DNA of 64,000 nt from Microbacteriaceae bacterium (lineage in GTDB: Bacteria > Actinomycetota > Actinomycetes > Actinomycetales > Microbacteriaceae): NCBI GenBank assembly GCA_024639935.1, contig JAHEFZ010000005.1, forward strand, positions 1 to 64,000, written 5' to 3'. Shown here piece by piece: positions 38,863 to 49,208 of this stretch. The notes under the pieces were generated by a model. The model did not search any database. It was not told the origin of the DNA and was given only the letters and a program-made list of their open reading frames with translations. The position numbers and the translations under genes were made by a program. Numbering within the stretch: position 1 is the stretch's first letter; each line of letters opens with the position of its first letter.

Positions 38863-39387
38863 GTGAACATTCGCGCGTTTGCTAGTTCAACTCTCGCCGT
38901 CACGTTGCTCATGGGAACCGCTGCATGCGGTATCTTCGTTGACTCCGCCACACTGAAGCCTTATTCGGCGGGTGACGGACTCAATGTCAACGTTGGCGCA
39001 TTGCAATTGCGGAACGTTCTCGTCATCACCGATGATTCGGGTGATGCGTCGCTTGTCGCGACGATCGTCAATGACACCACTGCTGTGCAGTACCTCGCCG
39101 TTGAGTTTCGGACCGGCACCCCCGTCGACCTCACCGTCGTCGCCAACGAGGGACTCACCAAGGTCGGACTTGCGGACCGTAACCCCGCCATCGCAAGGGG
39201 AACTGCGCTCACCGCCGGTCAGTACGTTGACGTCTACTTCCAATACGGAGAACAGGACGGTGTGATGATGGCGATTCCTGTGCTCGATGGCAGCTACGAG
39301 CTCTACGCTCCTTACGCACCGTCATTGTTTGCCCCCGAACCGGCGATCACTCCCGACGTCACTCCGTCCGCCACTCCTGAGGGCTAG
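38863..39387 (+). CDS. Conserved lipoprotein of unknown function
   Basis: Signal peptide with lipobox TAAC; secreted 174 aa. Confidence 0.75.
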   Translation: MNIRAFASSTLAVTLLMGTAACGIFVDSATLKPYSAGDGLNVNVGALQLRNVLVITDDSGDASLVATIVNDTTAVQYLAVEFRTGTPVDLTVVANEGLTKVGLADRNPAIARGTALTAGQYVDVYFQYGEQDGVMMAIPVLDGSYELYAPYAPSLFAPEPAITPDVTPSATPEG

Positions 39388-39393
39388 AAACCC

Positions 39394-40137
39394 CTAATTT
39401 TTCCCTTGGCTCGCTACAGCGGCTGCACCCGCTGCCGCTGCCTCGGGGTCGAGATATTCGGCCACACCGATGGGCGCGAGGTCGTCGTCAAGCGAATACA
39501 CGAGCGGGATTCCGGTTGGGATATTCAACTCGGCGATCGCGTCGTCACTAATTCCATCGAGGTGTTTGACCAGCGCCCGAAGGGAATTTCCATGGGCCGT
39601 AATCAGAACGGTCTTGCCGGCACGGATATCCGGTGCAATATCGCTCGTCCAATACGGAAGCATGCGGTCAATGACGAGAGCGAGTGATTCCGTGCGCGGA
39701 AGTTCCGCCCCTAGTTCGGCGTAACGCTCGTCGTGTACCTGAGAGAACTCTGAGTTGTCATCCAGAGCGGGCGGCGGAACATCGAACGAACGACGCCACA
39801 ATTGGAACTGTTCTGGGCCAAATTCTTCGAGTGTCTGCGCCTTGTCTAAGCCTTGAAGCGCACCGTAGTGGCGCTCATTGAGTCGCCACGAGCGCTTCAC
39901 CGGGATCCAGAGCCTGTCCGCGACGTCAAGCGCGATGTTTGCCGTCTGAATCGCACGGGACAAAACGCTCGTGTACAGAACATCGGGCTTGAGCCCGCTT
40001 TGTGCGAGAAGTTCTCCGGCCCGCGTGGCCTCCACCACGCCCTGATCGGACAGTCGAACGTCAACCCATCCCGTAAAGAGGTTCTTTTGGTTCCAAATCG
40101 AGTTTCCGTGACGAAGCAAAATTAGCGTGTGAGTCAT
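39394..40137 (-). CDS. gpmA: 2,3-bisphosphoglycerate-dependent phosphoglycerate mutase
   Basis: [58 protein letters not shown]; start trimmed to MTHTL. Confidence 0.95.
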   Translation of the reverse strand: MTHTLILLRHGNSIWNQKNLFTGWVDVRLSDQGVVEATRAGELLAQSGLKPDVLYTSVLSRAIQTANIALDVADRLWIPVKRSWRLNERHYGALQGLDKAQTLEEFGPEQFQLWRRSFDVPPPALDDNSEFSQVHDERYAELGAELPRTESLALVIDRMLPYWTSDIAPDIRAGKTVLITAHGNSLRALVKHLDGISDDAIAELNIPTGIPLVYSLDDDLAPIGVAEYLDPEAAAAGAAAVASQGKN

Positions 40138-40168
40138 AGTCATTAGCCTAACCAGCCAGAATGGTGGG

Positions 40169-40945
40169 GTGGTAGTCGGACGAATCACCCGCGGAACAAC
40201 GGGCACGAACCGACTTCGGCGTGCAGACCGATGGCTGTGTCGTCACCCGCGTTTTCGCGGGATGCTCGATCCGCTCGTCGTCGATCTCGGTTATGGCGCG
40301 GCGCCGCACACGGCTTTGGAACTGGCGGACCGGCTTGCGCTCGTCCAGCCCCGCCTTCGCGTGATCGGCATCGAAATCGACCCCGAACGAGTGGCGAGCG
40401 CACAAACGAGCGCGACGGAACGGGTTTCGTTCGTCCGTGGCGGTTTTGAAATTCCCCTTCCCGAAAATCGAACCGCAGACGTCATCCGCGCGTTCAACGT
40501 GTTGCGCCAGTACGACGAGTCGGAGGTCGCCGAAATTTGGACGCGGGTTCAAACGAGGCTCTCGCCTGGCGGCATCTTCCTCGATGGAACATGCGACGAA
40601 ATCGGTCGCGTTGCGACATGGGTTTCACTGGGCAAGGACGGACCCGAATCGTTTACCGTTTCTCTTCGCCTTGCGGAATTGGACACTCCCAGCATTGCTG
40701 CCGAGCGTCTGGTCAAAGCGCTGATTCATCGAAACGTCGAGGGTGAAGAAATCCACCGCTTTTTGCGCGACCTCGATCGCCAATGGATGGTTGCGGCACC
40801 GCTGCAGGTTTATTCACCAATTCAGCGATGGACGGCCACTGTTCGAGCGATGAAAGATTCTGGTTGGTCGGTTCAGGGAACCGCCGCCGTGTGGCGTCTC
40901 GGCGAGATTACCGTCGACTGGTCCGCAGTCTCTCCGCGACGGTAG
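40169..40945 (+). CDS. Class I SAM-dependent methyltransferase
   Basis: [41 protein letters not shown]. Confidence 0.75.
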   Translation: MVVGRITRGTTGTNRLRRADRWLCRHPRFRGMLDPLVVDLGYGAAPHTALELADRLALVQPRLRVIGIEIDPERVASAQTSATERVSFVRGGFEIPLPENRTADVIRAFNVLRQYDESEVAEIWTRVQTRLSPGGIFLDGTCDEIGRVATWVSLGKDGPESFTVSLRLAELDTPSIAAERLVKALIHRNVEGEEIHRFLRDLDRQWMVAAPLQVYSPIQRWTATVRAMKDSGWSVQGTAAVWRLGEITVDWSAVSPRR

Positions 40946-41861
40946 CGCCAGCGCTCGGAGGAACAAGGACCTCCTGCGTTGCCGCGAGCGGGTGATCGTC
41001 GTGCAGGACGATCAGTTCGTCTTTCACATCGACGGTTCGCTTAATTACCGCGAGCGCCACGGGACCGTCTTCACAATGGTTCCCGGCGGTGGTGATCATG
41101 CCGATCGCAACCCCATTGACCAGCACCGAGTCGCCAGCTTCGGCGAAAACGGACTCTGAACCGTCAAGGTGCAAGCGCACGAGTCGCCTCGGCGGGTGCC
41201 CGACGTTGTGAATCTTGGATACCGTTTCTTGCCCCGGATAACACCCTTTGGACAAATGCACCGCGGTCCGTAGCCAATCGAGTTCGTGTGGGAGTGACCG
41301 ATCGTCTACCTCTGCCATCGATGGACGCCCGGCCACGACCCGAAGTGGGTCGACAAGGCCAGCGTCGACAATGTCGACTGTCGGCATATCCCCGGCGGGA
41401 AGCAACGTTTCAACCCAGTTCCACGCGGGAACCGTTTGGTTCCCATACGTGACGCCGCCGGGGACCACCGTTGGCCACGGGTCGGTCCAAGCGAGGTCGC
41501 CAAAAGCGACGGCTCCTCCCCACACCGAATACTGAGCCGTCACATCGAGCGCCTCGACATCCTCCATGAAGATTCTGGCGTCAAGCCATGCCGCAACGTC
41601 TGCCCCCGGAGTCTCGGGGACTATGAGAAGTGTGCCCTCGGTCGATTCGAGCACGTGCATGCTGTGCCGGATTCGTCCGTGAGCGTCTAGTTCGAGAGCA
41701 TCACGCGAGTCTCCAACCGCGAGACCGCGGAGGTCTTGACTGAGCGTCGCATTGAGGATGGTGAATCGGTCGGGCCCGGTAACGAGTACAACCCCCGCTG
41801 TGACGGAAACCGCCGCGTCCCCGTCAACCAATCGTCTCTGGTCGACGAACGGGTTCGACAT
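40908..41861 (-). CDS. ygfZ: YgfZ/GcvT family folate-binding protein
   Basis: VHLSKGCYPGQETVSKIHNVGHPPRRLVRLHL (KGCYxGQE motif). Confidence 0.92.
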   Translation of the reverse strand: MSNPFVDQRRLVDGDAAVSVTAGVVLVTGPDRFTILNATLSQDLRGLAVGDSRDALELDAHGRIRHSMHVLESTEGTLLIVPETPGADVAAWLDARIFMEDVEALDVTAQYSVWGGAVAFGDLAWTDPWPTVVPGGVTYGNQTVPAWNWVETLLPAGDMPTVDIVDAGLVDPLRVVAGRPSMAEVDDRSLPHELDWLRTAVHLSKGCYPGQETVSKIHNVGHPPRRLVRLHLDGSESVFAEAGDSVLVNGVAIGMITTAGNHCEDGPVALAVIKRTVDVKDELIVLHDDHPLAATQEVLVPPSAGATVAERLRTSRR

Positions 41862-41863
41862 CG

Positions 41864-41974
41864 CTAACGCTGACCGCGAAAGAGTCGAACGAGAACGACG
41901 ATGCTCGTGAAGCCGATTGCGACGAACGCGAGGCCCAACAGTGCCAAGAAAAAAATCTCGAACCAGAAGATCAT
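41864..41974 (-). CDS. 36-aa single-TM small protein
   Basis: MIFWFEIFFLALLGLAFVAIGFTSIVVLVRLFRGQR; fits tightly between ygfZ and the next membrane protein. Confidence 0.6.
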   Translation of the reverse strand: MIFWFEIFFLALLGLAFVAIGFTSIVVLVRLFRGQR

Positions 41975-41978
41975 TGTT

Positions 41979-42242
41979 CTAGCCTAAACCGTATCGAGCC
42001 AACGCGACCACGATACCGACCGCGCCAATGACAAGACTTCCCGTTGTCGTGAACGCGAGGCGATTTACGAGGCCCTGCCTTCTTTGCATCAACAATTGAA
42101 TAACGAACGACAACACGAGCGACGCGCCCATTGCCGCCGAAATAATGGTCGGCCACTGAGCGGATCCGAACAAGACCGCGAAAACAGTTCCCGCAATCGC
42201 AACAATCCACGAGGGGAGGGCGGATGCGATTCGGCGAGGCAT
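41979..42242 (-). CDS. Hypothetical membrane protein (87 aa)
   Basis: Three hydrophobic segments; short spacing to downstream genes. Confidence 0.7.
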   Translation of the reverse strand: MPRRIASALPSWIVAIAGTVFAVLFGSAQWPTIISAAMGASLVLSFVIQLLMQRRQGLVNRLAFTTTGSLVIGAVGIVVALARYGLG

Positions 42243-42294
42243 GTCACCATGCTAAACGCGCCTAGACTTTAACGAATCGTGGGAGGGGTGGGCC

Positions 42295-42954
42295 GTGTCT
42301 CGAATACTGTTGCTTTCCCCCTCGTCCGCGCCGGTCATTCCCGCTTTGGCCCTGTTGCCACACGAATTGACCGTCGCTCCACTGGCCCCACAGTCTCTCG
42401 CTTCTCACCCCGACGTCGATCTTGTCCTCATCGACGGTGTGACCGACTTGGTCGGGGCGAAATCCATGTCGTCGACCCTCTCATCGGCTCAATTGCCCGT
42501 TCCCGTCCTCATCGTGGTGTCCGAGACGTCGCTGTCTGTCGTGGACCATTCGTGGGGGATTTCCGACTTTTTGTTGCCGTCAGCTTCACTGGCCGAAATC
42601 GATGCGCGTATCCGGCTGGCCGTTCAGTCTGCAAGCGGCGCCGTCGCAACGGGACTGAGTCACTCTGGGGTATCCATCGACGAATCGAGCTACCAGGCAA
42701 CCGCTGGAGGACGTCCTTTGGATCTCACCTTCAAAGAGTTCGAGTTGTTGAGATATTTGGTCGCAAATCCGGGTCGCGTGTTCACCCGTGAGCAATTACT
42801 CTCGGACGTGTGGGGCTACGACTATTTTGGAGGAACGCGAACGGTCGACGTTCATGTTCGCCGACTCCGTTTCAAGCTCGGAGAGCGTGAATCAGTGATC
42901 GGCACAGTGCGCAACGTCGGTTACCGATTCGCACCAACAGGAGAAGACGAATGA
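42295..42954 (+). CDS. glnR: GlnR-type atypical OmpR-family response regulator
   Basis: GRPLDLTFKEFELLRYLVANPGRVFTREQLLSDVWGYDYFGGTRTVDVHVRRLRFKLGERESVIGTVRNVGYRF; GTG start. Confidence 0.85.
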   Translation: MSRILLLSPSSAPVIPALALLPHELTVAPLAPQSLASHPDVDLVLIDGVTDLVGAKSMSSTLSSAQLPVPVLIVVSETSLSVVDHSWGISDFLLPSASLAEIDARIRLAVQSASGAVATGLSHSGVSIDESSYQATAGGRPLDLTFKEFELLRYLVANPGRVFTREQLLSDVWGYDYFGGTRTVDVHVRRLRFKLGERESVIGTVRNVGYRFAPTGEDE

Positions 42955-45119
42955 GCGAGAAGAACCCGACGACGGGTTCCACTGGCGCGGAACTTGACGA
43001 CGATTGGGGTGAGTCCCTTCCGCCGAACGACGCTACTCTTCCCCGCAATCGATTTTTCGACCGCGAGTTGTCGTGGCTTGCGTTCAACGGCCGAGTTCTC
43101 GAACTCGCAAAGGACGAATCGATTCCGATTCTTGAACGCGTGAACTTCCTTGCCATATTCGCCAATAATCTCGACGAATTTTTCATGGTCCGCGTCGCGG
43201 GATTAAAACGTCGCCTCGAAACCGGAATTGCGGTGCCCAACAACGTGGGGCGCGCACCTCACCACGTCTTGACCGATATCCATGCGGACGCCTACGCGCT
43301 GCAACGTGAACATGCTCGTCTTACCGCGGAGGTCATCCGCCCCGCACTAGAGGTCGCCGGCGTCGCAATCATGTCGATTGATGACCTGTCGCCCGCCGAC
43401 CGACAGTCGGTTGACGAATTGTTTGTCTCTCAAATTTTTCCCGTCCTCACCCCTCTCGCGGTCGACCCGGCACACCCGTTTCCCTACATCTCGGGTCTCT
43501 CGTTGAACTTGGCGGTTCGGGTGCAAAACCCGAAGTCCGGTGACGAGAACTTTGCGCGAGTCAAGGTGCCCGCGATTCTGCCCCGATTTGTTGAGCTGCC
43601 CGCCTCGGGAGACGGTTCGATTCGATTCCTTCCACTCGAAGACCTCGTCGCTCACCACCTCGGTTCGCTGTTTCCCGGAATGGTAATTCTCGACCATCAT
43701 TTTTTCCGCGTCACGCGAAACGAAGACCTCGAGATTGATGCGGACGACAGCGAAAACCTCCTCAAGGCCCTCGAAAAGGAACTTTCCCGACGCCGTTTCG
43801 GTGCACCGATTCGTTTGGAAATCAGCGAAGAAATGGACACCGTCACCCTCGGATTGCTCATCCGCGAACTCGGAATGGAAGAGGGCGAGGTTTACCGTCT
43901 CCCCGGAATCCTCGGGCTCGACCAACTCTTTCAAATCACTCGCGTCGATAGGAGGGATCTCAAGTTTGCTCCACACGTGCCCACAACTGTCGCTCAGTTC
44001 CAACCGTCGGAACCAGGGGCGCCGGCAGATTTGTTCGGAGCACTCAACGAGGGCGAGGTGCTTGTTCACCACCCCTACGAATCGTTCGCGACGAGCGTCC
44101 AAGCCTTTGTCGAACAAGCCGCAACGGACCCCGAAGTTCTCGCGATCAAGCAGACCCTGTATCGAACTTCAGGAGACTCCCCCATTGTTCGATCCTTGAT
44201 CACCGCCGCGGAATCAGGAAAAGCAGTTCTCGCATTGGTCGAAATCAAGGCGCGATTCGACGAACAGAACAACATCACGTGGGCGAGACAACTCGAGCGC
44301 GCTGGTGTGCACGTCGTCTATGGGCTTGTTGGACTGAAAACTCACTGCAAGCTGACCCAAGTGGTTCGTCGCGAAAAATCGGGCGACATTTCCTACTACT
44401 CGCACATCGGTACCGGAAATTACAACCCAAAAACCAGCCGCACCTACGAAGACCTTGGCCTTTTCACGAATTCGGCCGAGGTTGGAGCGGAATTGACCCG
44501 TCTATTCAACGAGCTCAGCGGCTACGCAATCGAAAAGAAATTCAAACGGCTTCTCGTCGCACCGCGGTATTTGCGAAACGGTTTGCTCAAGAACATCGCG
44601 CGCGAGACCGAGGCTGCTCTCGCCGGAGAAAAGTCGGGCATACGGTTCAAAATGAACTCGCTCGTCGACGAAACAATTATCGACGCGCTCTACCGGGCCA
44701 GTCGCGCAGGGGTCCCCATCGATGTTTCCGTGCGCGGTATCTGTTCACTGGTCCCCGGTCGCACGGGATTGTCCGAGACCATTCGCGTCCGAAGTGTTCT
44801 GGGGCGATATCTCGAACACTCCCGCATCTATTCGTTCTATAACGGTGGCAAGCCCTTGATGTACATCGGCAGTAGCGACATGATGCATCGAAACCTCGAT
44901 CGGCGAATCGAGGTGTTGGTCAAAATCGACGTTCCCGAGCACCTCGACCGGATCGATCACCTTTTCGAATTGCACATGAGCGACTCGTCGTCGACTTGGT
45001 CACTCGCAGAGAGCGGTGAGTGGACTCGCCACAACGGACTCGCCGGCGAACTCGCGGACATCCAAGACGCACTCATGTCCGAATACGCGCGGCGGAACTC
45101 GCGAGGAAAGAACACGTGA
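42951..45119 (+). CDS. ppk1: Polyphosphate kinase 1
   Basis: RFFDRELSWLAFNGRVLELA; SYYSHIGTGNYNPKTSRTYEDLGLFT; SSDMMHRNLDRRIEVLV. Confidence 0.96.
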   Translation: MSEKNPTTGSTGAELDDDWGESLPPNDATLPRNRFFDRELSWLAFNGRVLELAKDESIPILERVNFLAIFANNLDEFFMVRVAGLKRRLETGIAVPNNVGRAPHHVLTDIHADAYALQREHARLTAEVIRPALEVAGVAIMSIDDLSPADRQSVDELFVSQIFPVLTPLAVDPAHPFPYISGLSLNLAVRVQNPKSGDENFARVKVPAILPRFVELPASGDGSIRFLPLEDLVAHHLGSLFPGMVILDHHFFRVTRNEDLEIDADDSENLLKALEKELSRRRFGAPIRLEISEEMDTVTLGLLIRELGMEEGEVYRLPGILGLDQLFQITRVDRRDLKFAPHVPTTVAQFQPSEPGAPADLFGALNEGEVLVHHPYESFATSVQAFVEQAATDPEVLAIKQTLYRTSGDSPIVRSLITAAESGKAVLALVEIKARFDEQNNITWARQLERAGVHVVYGLVGLKTHCKLTQVVRREKSGDISYYSHIGTGNYNPKTSRTYEDLGLFTNSAEVGAELTRLFNELSGYAIEKKFKRLLVAPRYLRNGLLKNIARETEAALAGEKSGIRFKMNSLVDETIIDALYRASRAGVPIDVSVRGICSLVPGRTGLSETIRVRSVLGRYLEHSRIYSFYNGGKPLMYIGSSDMMHRNLDRRIEVLVKIDVPEHLDRIDHLFELHMSDSSSTWSLAESGEWTRHNGLAGELADIQDALMSEYARRNSRGKNT

Positions 45120-46057
45120 GCAAGACCGAGCCGGTCGTCGCAGCGGGCGCGGTCCCGTGGCGTGTCGTCAACGGGAAACTGCAGGTGCTTGTTGTTTATC
45201 GCAAACAACATCGCGACGTGTCCGTTCCCAAGGGGAAGGTTGACCCTGGCGAGACGTTGCCCCACACTGCCGTCCGAGAAATTTTCGAAGAAACAGGTCT
45301 CAAAGTGAACCTTGGGCCGTCACTTGGCTCGGTTCACTATGTTCAGCCAACGAACGGTAAACCAAAGATTGTCCACTATTGGGCGGCCGAAGTTGACCCA
45401 GTCGCAGAAGCCAAGTCAAAGTTTGTGTCGAACGACGAGATCTTTGCCCTCGAGTGGCTCAGTGCAAAGAAAGCAATTGCGGTGTTGACGTACGAGCATG
45501 ATCGGGAATTGATTGACAACGTACGTTCTTTGTGGAAATCGGGTTCCACGGACACCTTTCCGCTCATTATCGCCCGACATGGAAAAGCAACCGCACACGA
45601 ACAATGGGACGGAATTGATTCACTTCGCCCCCTCGTGGCACAGGGCATGCAACAGGCCCGCGACATTGCCGGTGGTCTCGCGGCTTTTGGCCCCGCGTCA
45701 ATCATTTCGTCACCCGCCATTCGGTGTCTTCAAACGGTCGCGCCACTGTCATACAAACAGGGGATGGAGATTCGCGAGTCCGGCAAAATCTCGCAAGACA
45801 AATGGACAAGCGAAGGTGAGCGCGTTGTCGATTTCGTGGCGGCGCGATTGCGCAAATCGGTTCCGGTGGTGATGTGTTCACACGGACCGGTCATTCCCCA
45901 AATCGTGAGTGAAATCATCACTCAGACTGGTGGTGTGATAACCGATGACGCGCGCCGGGCTGCGTCCCTCGGAACCGGCGACTTCGCGATTTTTCACATC
46001 GCAAAGACCGACCATGGCTTACGGCTGGTTTCCATAGAAACGCACACGGCACCTTAA
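45116..46057 (+). CDS. MutT1-like protein: NUDIX hydrolase fused to histidine phosphatase
   Basis: Nudix box GKVDPGETLPHTAVREIFEETGL; histidine phosphatase IIARHGKATAHEQWDG; GTG start overlapping ppk1 stop. Confidence 0.88.
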   Translation: MSKTEPVVAAGAVPWRVVNGKLQVLVVYRKQHRDVSVPKGKVDPGETLPHTAVREIFEETGLKVNLGPSLGSVHYVQPTNGKPKIVHYWAAEVDPVAEAKSKFVSNDEIFALEWLSAKKAIAVLTYEHDRELIDNVRSLWKSGSTDTFPLIIARHGKATAHEQWDGIDSLRPLVAQGMQQARDIAGGLAAFGPASIISSPAIRCLQTVAPLSYKQGMEIRESGKISQDKWTSEGERVVDFVAARLRKSVPVVMCSHGPVIPQIVSEIITQTGGVITDDARRAASLGTGDFAIFHIAKTDHGLRLVSIETHTAP

Positions 46058-46182
46058 GAAGTGCCGGGCCGTGGGTTACGCCTCTCGGCACGTTGCCACT
46101 CGCGGTGGCTCATTATTAATGGAACCCGGGGAATCCGCACGACCCGACCGTTCCAGTGTACGAGCCTCATCGCTTTGGTTCG

Positions 46183-46806
46183 TTAGCTGAGTTTGCCTGC
46201 CGCCGCAAGAACCGAACAGGCATGCAGATCCCGCGCGAAGTCGGCGAGGGTCACCGCTCGTTCCAGCAGCGCACTTGTTCCGATCTCGGTCCCCGCGACG
46301 AGGGTGGTCACACCGTGCGCTTCGATTCGACAATAGGCGGCCGCGCGTTCGAGGGCATCGGAAAGTTCTCCGACGAACGCTCCTCGCAAGATCTCATCGG
46401 CAAGTTCCCGAATGTCCTCCGGGCCGGTTGGCTGCCGCGCACCGGCGACAACCTCGTCGATTGTGTTGAGGTCGTTGACACCTCGTTGGTAGGCGTGCGC
46501 GGCCGTGTCGGGATCATGGACGATGCTCGCGTGAACCACATACAGTCGCCACAGCGCACCGGGAAGCGAATGCGCGGGAGCCGATGACCACAGCTCGGCG
46601 ATTTCGCCAACTCCGTATTCCCTCGTGTACTCGAGAAGCCGTTCGACGACATCGGCGGTGCCCTCATCTCGAACGCGTGCAACGAGGGCCGTTGCCGTAT
46701 CGTGCGCGATCTGAAGTTTCAAGGCCGGGTCCAACGCGCCCTCAAATTGGTCGAAGGCCCGCGGTTCAACGGCGACGGGTCTGCGGGGTCGGTTCACAAT
46801 CTTCAA
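46183..46806 (-). CDS. Conserved hypothetical alpha-helical protein
   Basis: LKIVNRPRRPVAVEPRAFDQFEGALDPALKLQIAHDTATALVARVRDEG...; probable TTG start. Confidence 0.6.
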   Translation of the reverse strand: MKIVNRPRRPVAVEPRAFDQFEGALDPALKLQIAHDTATALVARVRDEGTADVVERLLEYTREYGVGEIAELWSSAPAHSLPGALWRLYVVHASIVHDPDTAAHAYQRGVNDLNTIDEVVAGARQPTGPEDIRELADEILRGAFVGELSDALERAAAYCRIEAHGVTTLVAGTEIGTSALLERAVTLADFARDLHACSVLAAAGKLS

Positions 46807-46860
46807 CGATAGGTGACGCCACGATGCTGCGGGACCGCAACCTTCGGTATCGTCTAAATT

Positions 46861-47760
46861 GTGAGCGCAGAAACCCCCTCCTCCGGCAGGGCGGTGCGCG
46901 CAATGTTTGCCGTCGTGCTGGGTGGAATTGTCCTCAGCGTCATCGCTTTTGTGTTGCGTGCCCAACCTGCGGTGCACGACTTTCTCATTCGATATCCGGG
47001 GGTGATCGCGCCATCATCGGATGGGCCCAGGGGAATTCCGGTTTGGCTCAACGTGACGCACTTCCTCAACATGCTCTTTCTAATGCTCATCATCCGCACC
47101 GCCCTGTCGATTCGCTCGAAGAAGCGCCCGATTGCATTCGTGATTCCGCGCCGAAGTGTATTCGGACAACCTCCGCGCCGAATTGGCATCACCGTGTGGT
47201 TGCACAACACGGTCGACCTGCTGTGGATGCTGAACGGTGTCGTCTACGTGGTGCTACTGTTCACGACTGGCCAGTGGTCGCGGATTGTGCCCACCTCGTG
47301 GGACGTCGTTCCCAACGCACTGTCCGCCGCACTTCAATACTTGACGTTCACCTGGCCGGTCGAAAATCCGTGGGTCGCCTACAACAGCCTGCAAACCCTC
47401 GCGTATTTCGGAGTGGTGTTCGTCCTTGCACCGCTCGCGATAGTCACCGGACTTCGACTGTCTTCCGCCTGGCCCCTAGCTGCACCGCGGCTGAACCGCG
47501 TACTGCCCGAGCGGTCGATCCGTTTGCTCCACAACTTCGTGTTGTTCGCCTTTATGGTTTTCATTGTTGTGCACGTCGGCCTTGTTCTCTTTACCGGAGC
47601 CGTTCAAAACTTGAACGTGATGTTTGCTGCGAGAAGCGATCTGAGTTACGTGGGCACTATCCTCTTTATCGCAGCGCTCGCGGGAATGACCGGAGTGTGG
47701 TTTGCGCTGACCCCGAGACTGCAAAAGGCTCTCGCCCGCCTGGCCGGCGAGGTCACGTAG
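46861..47760 (+). CDS. Cytochrome b/b6-domain integral membrane protein
   Basis: Multi-TM with VWLHNTVDLLWMLNGVVYVVLLFTTGQW and LLHNFVLFAFMVFIVVHVGLVLFTG; GTG start. Confidence 0.75.
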   Translation: MSAETPSSGRAVRAMFAVVLGGIVLSVIAFVLRAQPAVHDFLIRYPGVIAPSSDGPRGIPVWLNVTHFLNMLFLMLIIRTALSIRSKKRPIAFVIPRRSVFGQPPRRIGITVWLHNTVDLLWMLNGVVYVVLLFTTGQWSRIVPTSWDVVPNALSAALQYLTFTWPVENPWVAYNSLQTLAYFGVVFVLAPLAIVTGLRLSSAWPLAAPRLNRVLPERSIRLLHNFVLFAFMVFIVVHVGLVLFTGAVQNLNVMFAARSDLSYVGTILFIAALAGMTGVWFALTPRLQKALARLAGEVT

Positions 47761-47884
47761 AAAGACGAAAGCTGATGCAGCCCAGCCCAAAAGGCAACCG
47801 AGCATTGTGTCGTCCTCAATGGCTGCCAACCGATAGTCACCGTGCGTTTCGCAAGTAGATAGAATTGGGACTGCGTTACGGCGC

Positions 47885-47957
<73 letters not shown>

Positions 47958-48019
47958 CATTTGATTTATGTCGTACCGGACCAAATGTTGTGGTATCACA
48001 ATTCCATTGGGGGTGCTTA

Positions 48020-49204
48020 ATGCTCGATCCGCGTTCGATAACTATTGAGGCGCTCAATGCAGACCCCTACCCGATCTACGACGAGTTACGAAGGACTGCG
48101 CCTATCGTCTACGTGCCGCAAATCGACGAATGGTTGGTGACGTCGTGGGATGACTGCCGCGCAATCGGCGCGTTGAAAGACACGGTGCAACTCGCGCCAG
48201 GTCATCCGGTTGACCAGGAGTTTTTCGGTGGCGACAGCGTTCTGACGATGTCCGGCGACAAGCACAAGAGTCTTCGCGAGGGTATCGACCAATCACTCAA
48301 GGCTGGTCCCGTCGCCCGCTTCTTGGACGAAGGTGGACGTGACACCGTCATTCAGTACATCAACTCGATTGCCCCACAGGGACGCGGTGATCTCGCCATC
48401 GACCTCTTCAACAAAATCAGCGTTCGGGTTGTTGGAAATCGGCTCGGGTTCGACGACGTGGATGACGAGACTCTGGTTCGCTGGTTCGAAGCACTCAGCG
48501 GCGGATTGTCGAACAAAGAAGGCGAAAATGACGTCAGTAATCGAGCAATGGCAAGCCTGCGGGAAATCGACGACTACATGGGCGACAAAATTGCCCAGCT
48601 TCGCGAGAAACCAGATGAAACGCTTCTGTCACATATGCTCCATGGGGGTTTGCGGGACGGAGAAGAACCACGAACCTTCGGCGACGTCATGCCGTCGATT
48701 CGCGTCATCATCTTGGGAGCATTTCAGGAACCCGGACACTCGGTCGCCACGACCTTTTGGGGGCTACTGAATGAACCTGACCAACTGCGCGAGTTACAGG
48801 CGTCGCCGACCAAATTTGCTTCAGTCGCGCTTCGCGAAGGATTTCGCTGGATGGCACCGATCGGTGTCGTCGCGGCCCATCCGCTCACGGATTTCACCTA
48901 CGCCGGGGTAACAGTGCCCGCAGGTGCGCCATTGTCAATAGTCGTCGCCGCCGCCAATCGTGACCCGGCCAAGTTCACTGATGCACATCGTTATGACATG
49001 CATCGCACTCAAACCGTGAACGCAACGTTCGGATATGGTGTGCATCACTGCTCTGGCCACCACCTCGCCAAGGGCTTGGGTGAAATCATGGTTGAAGAGA
49101 CTGCTCGTCGACTTCCCTACCTCAGACTCGACCCCGACGCGGCCGCCACGGTTTCGGGATATCTGTTTCGCGGCGCGAAGTCACTTCCCGTTCTGTGGAA
49201 CTAG
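48020..49204 (+). CDS. Cytochrome P450, GcoA/CYP255-like
   Basis: Heme motif FGYGVHHCSGHHLA; I-helix LGAFQEPGHSVATTFWGLL; start trimmed to ATG 48020 outside tRNA-Lys. Confidence 0.85.
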   Translation: MLDPRSITIEALNADPYPIYDELRRTAPIVYVPQIDEWLVTSWDDCRAIGALKDTVQLAPGHPVDQEFFGGDSVLTMSGDKHKSLREGIDQSLKAGPVARFLDEGGRDTVIQYINSIAPQGRGDLAIDLFNKISVRVVGNRLGFDDVDDETLVRWFEALSGGLSNKEGENDVSNRAMASLREIDDYMGDKIAQLREKPDETLLSHMLHGGLRDGEEPRTFGDVMPSIRVIILGAFQEPGHSVATTFWGLLNEPDQLRELQASPTKFASVALREGFRWMAPIGVVAAHPLTDFTYAGVTVPAGAPLSIVVAAANRDPAKFTDAHRYDMHRTQTVNATFGYGVHHCSGHHLAKGLGEIMVEETARRLPYLRLDPDAAATVSGYLFRGAKSLPVLWN

Positions 49205-49208
49205 CCGG

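Noticed and set aside
46584-47858. 424-aa + ORF in another frame across the cytochrome b gene
   Set aside because: Arg/Pro/Ser-rich off-frame translation overlapping a clear membrane protein (46861-47760).
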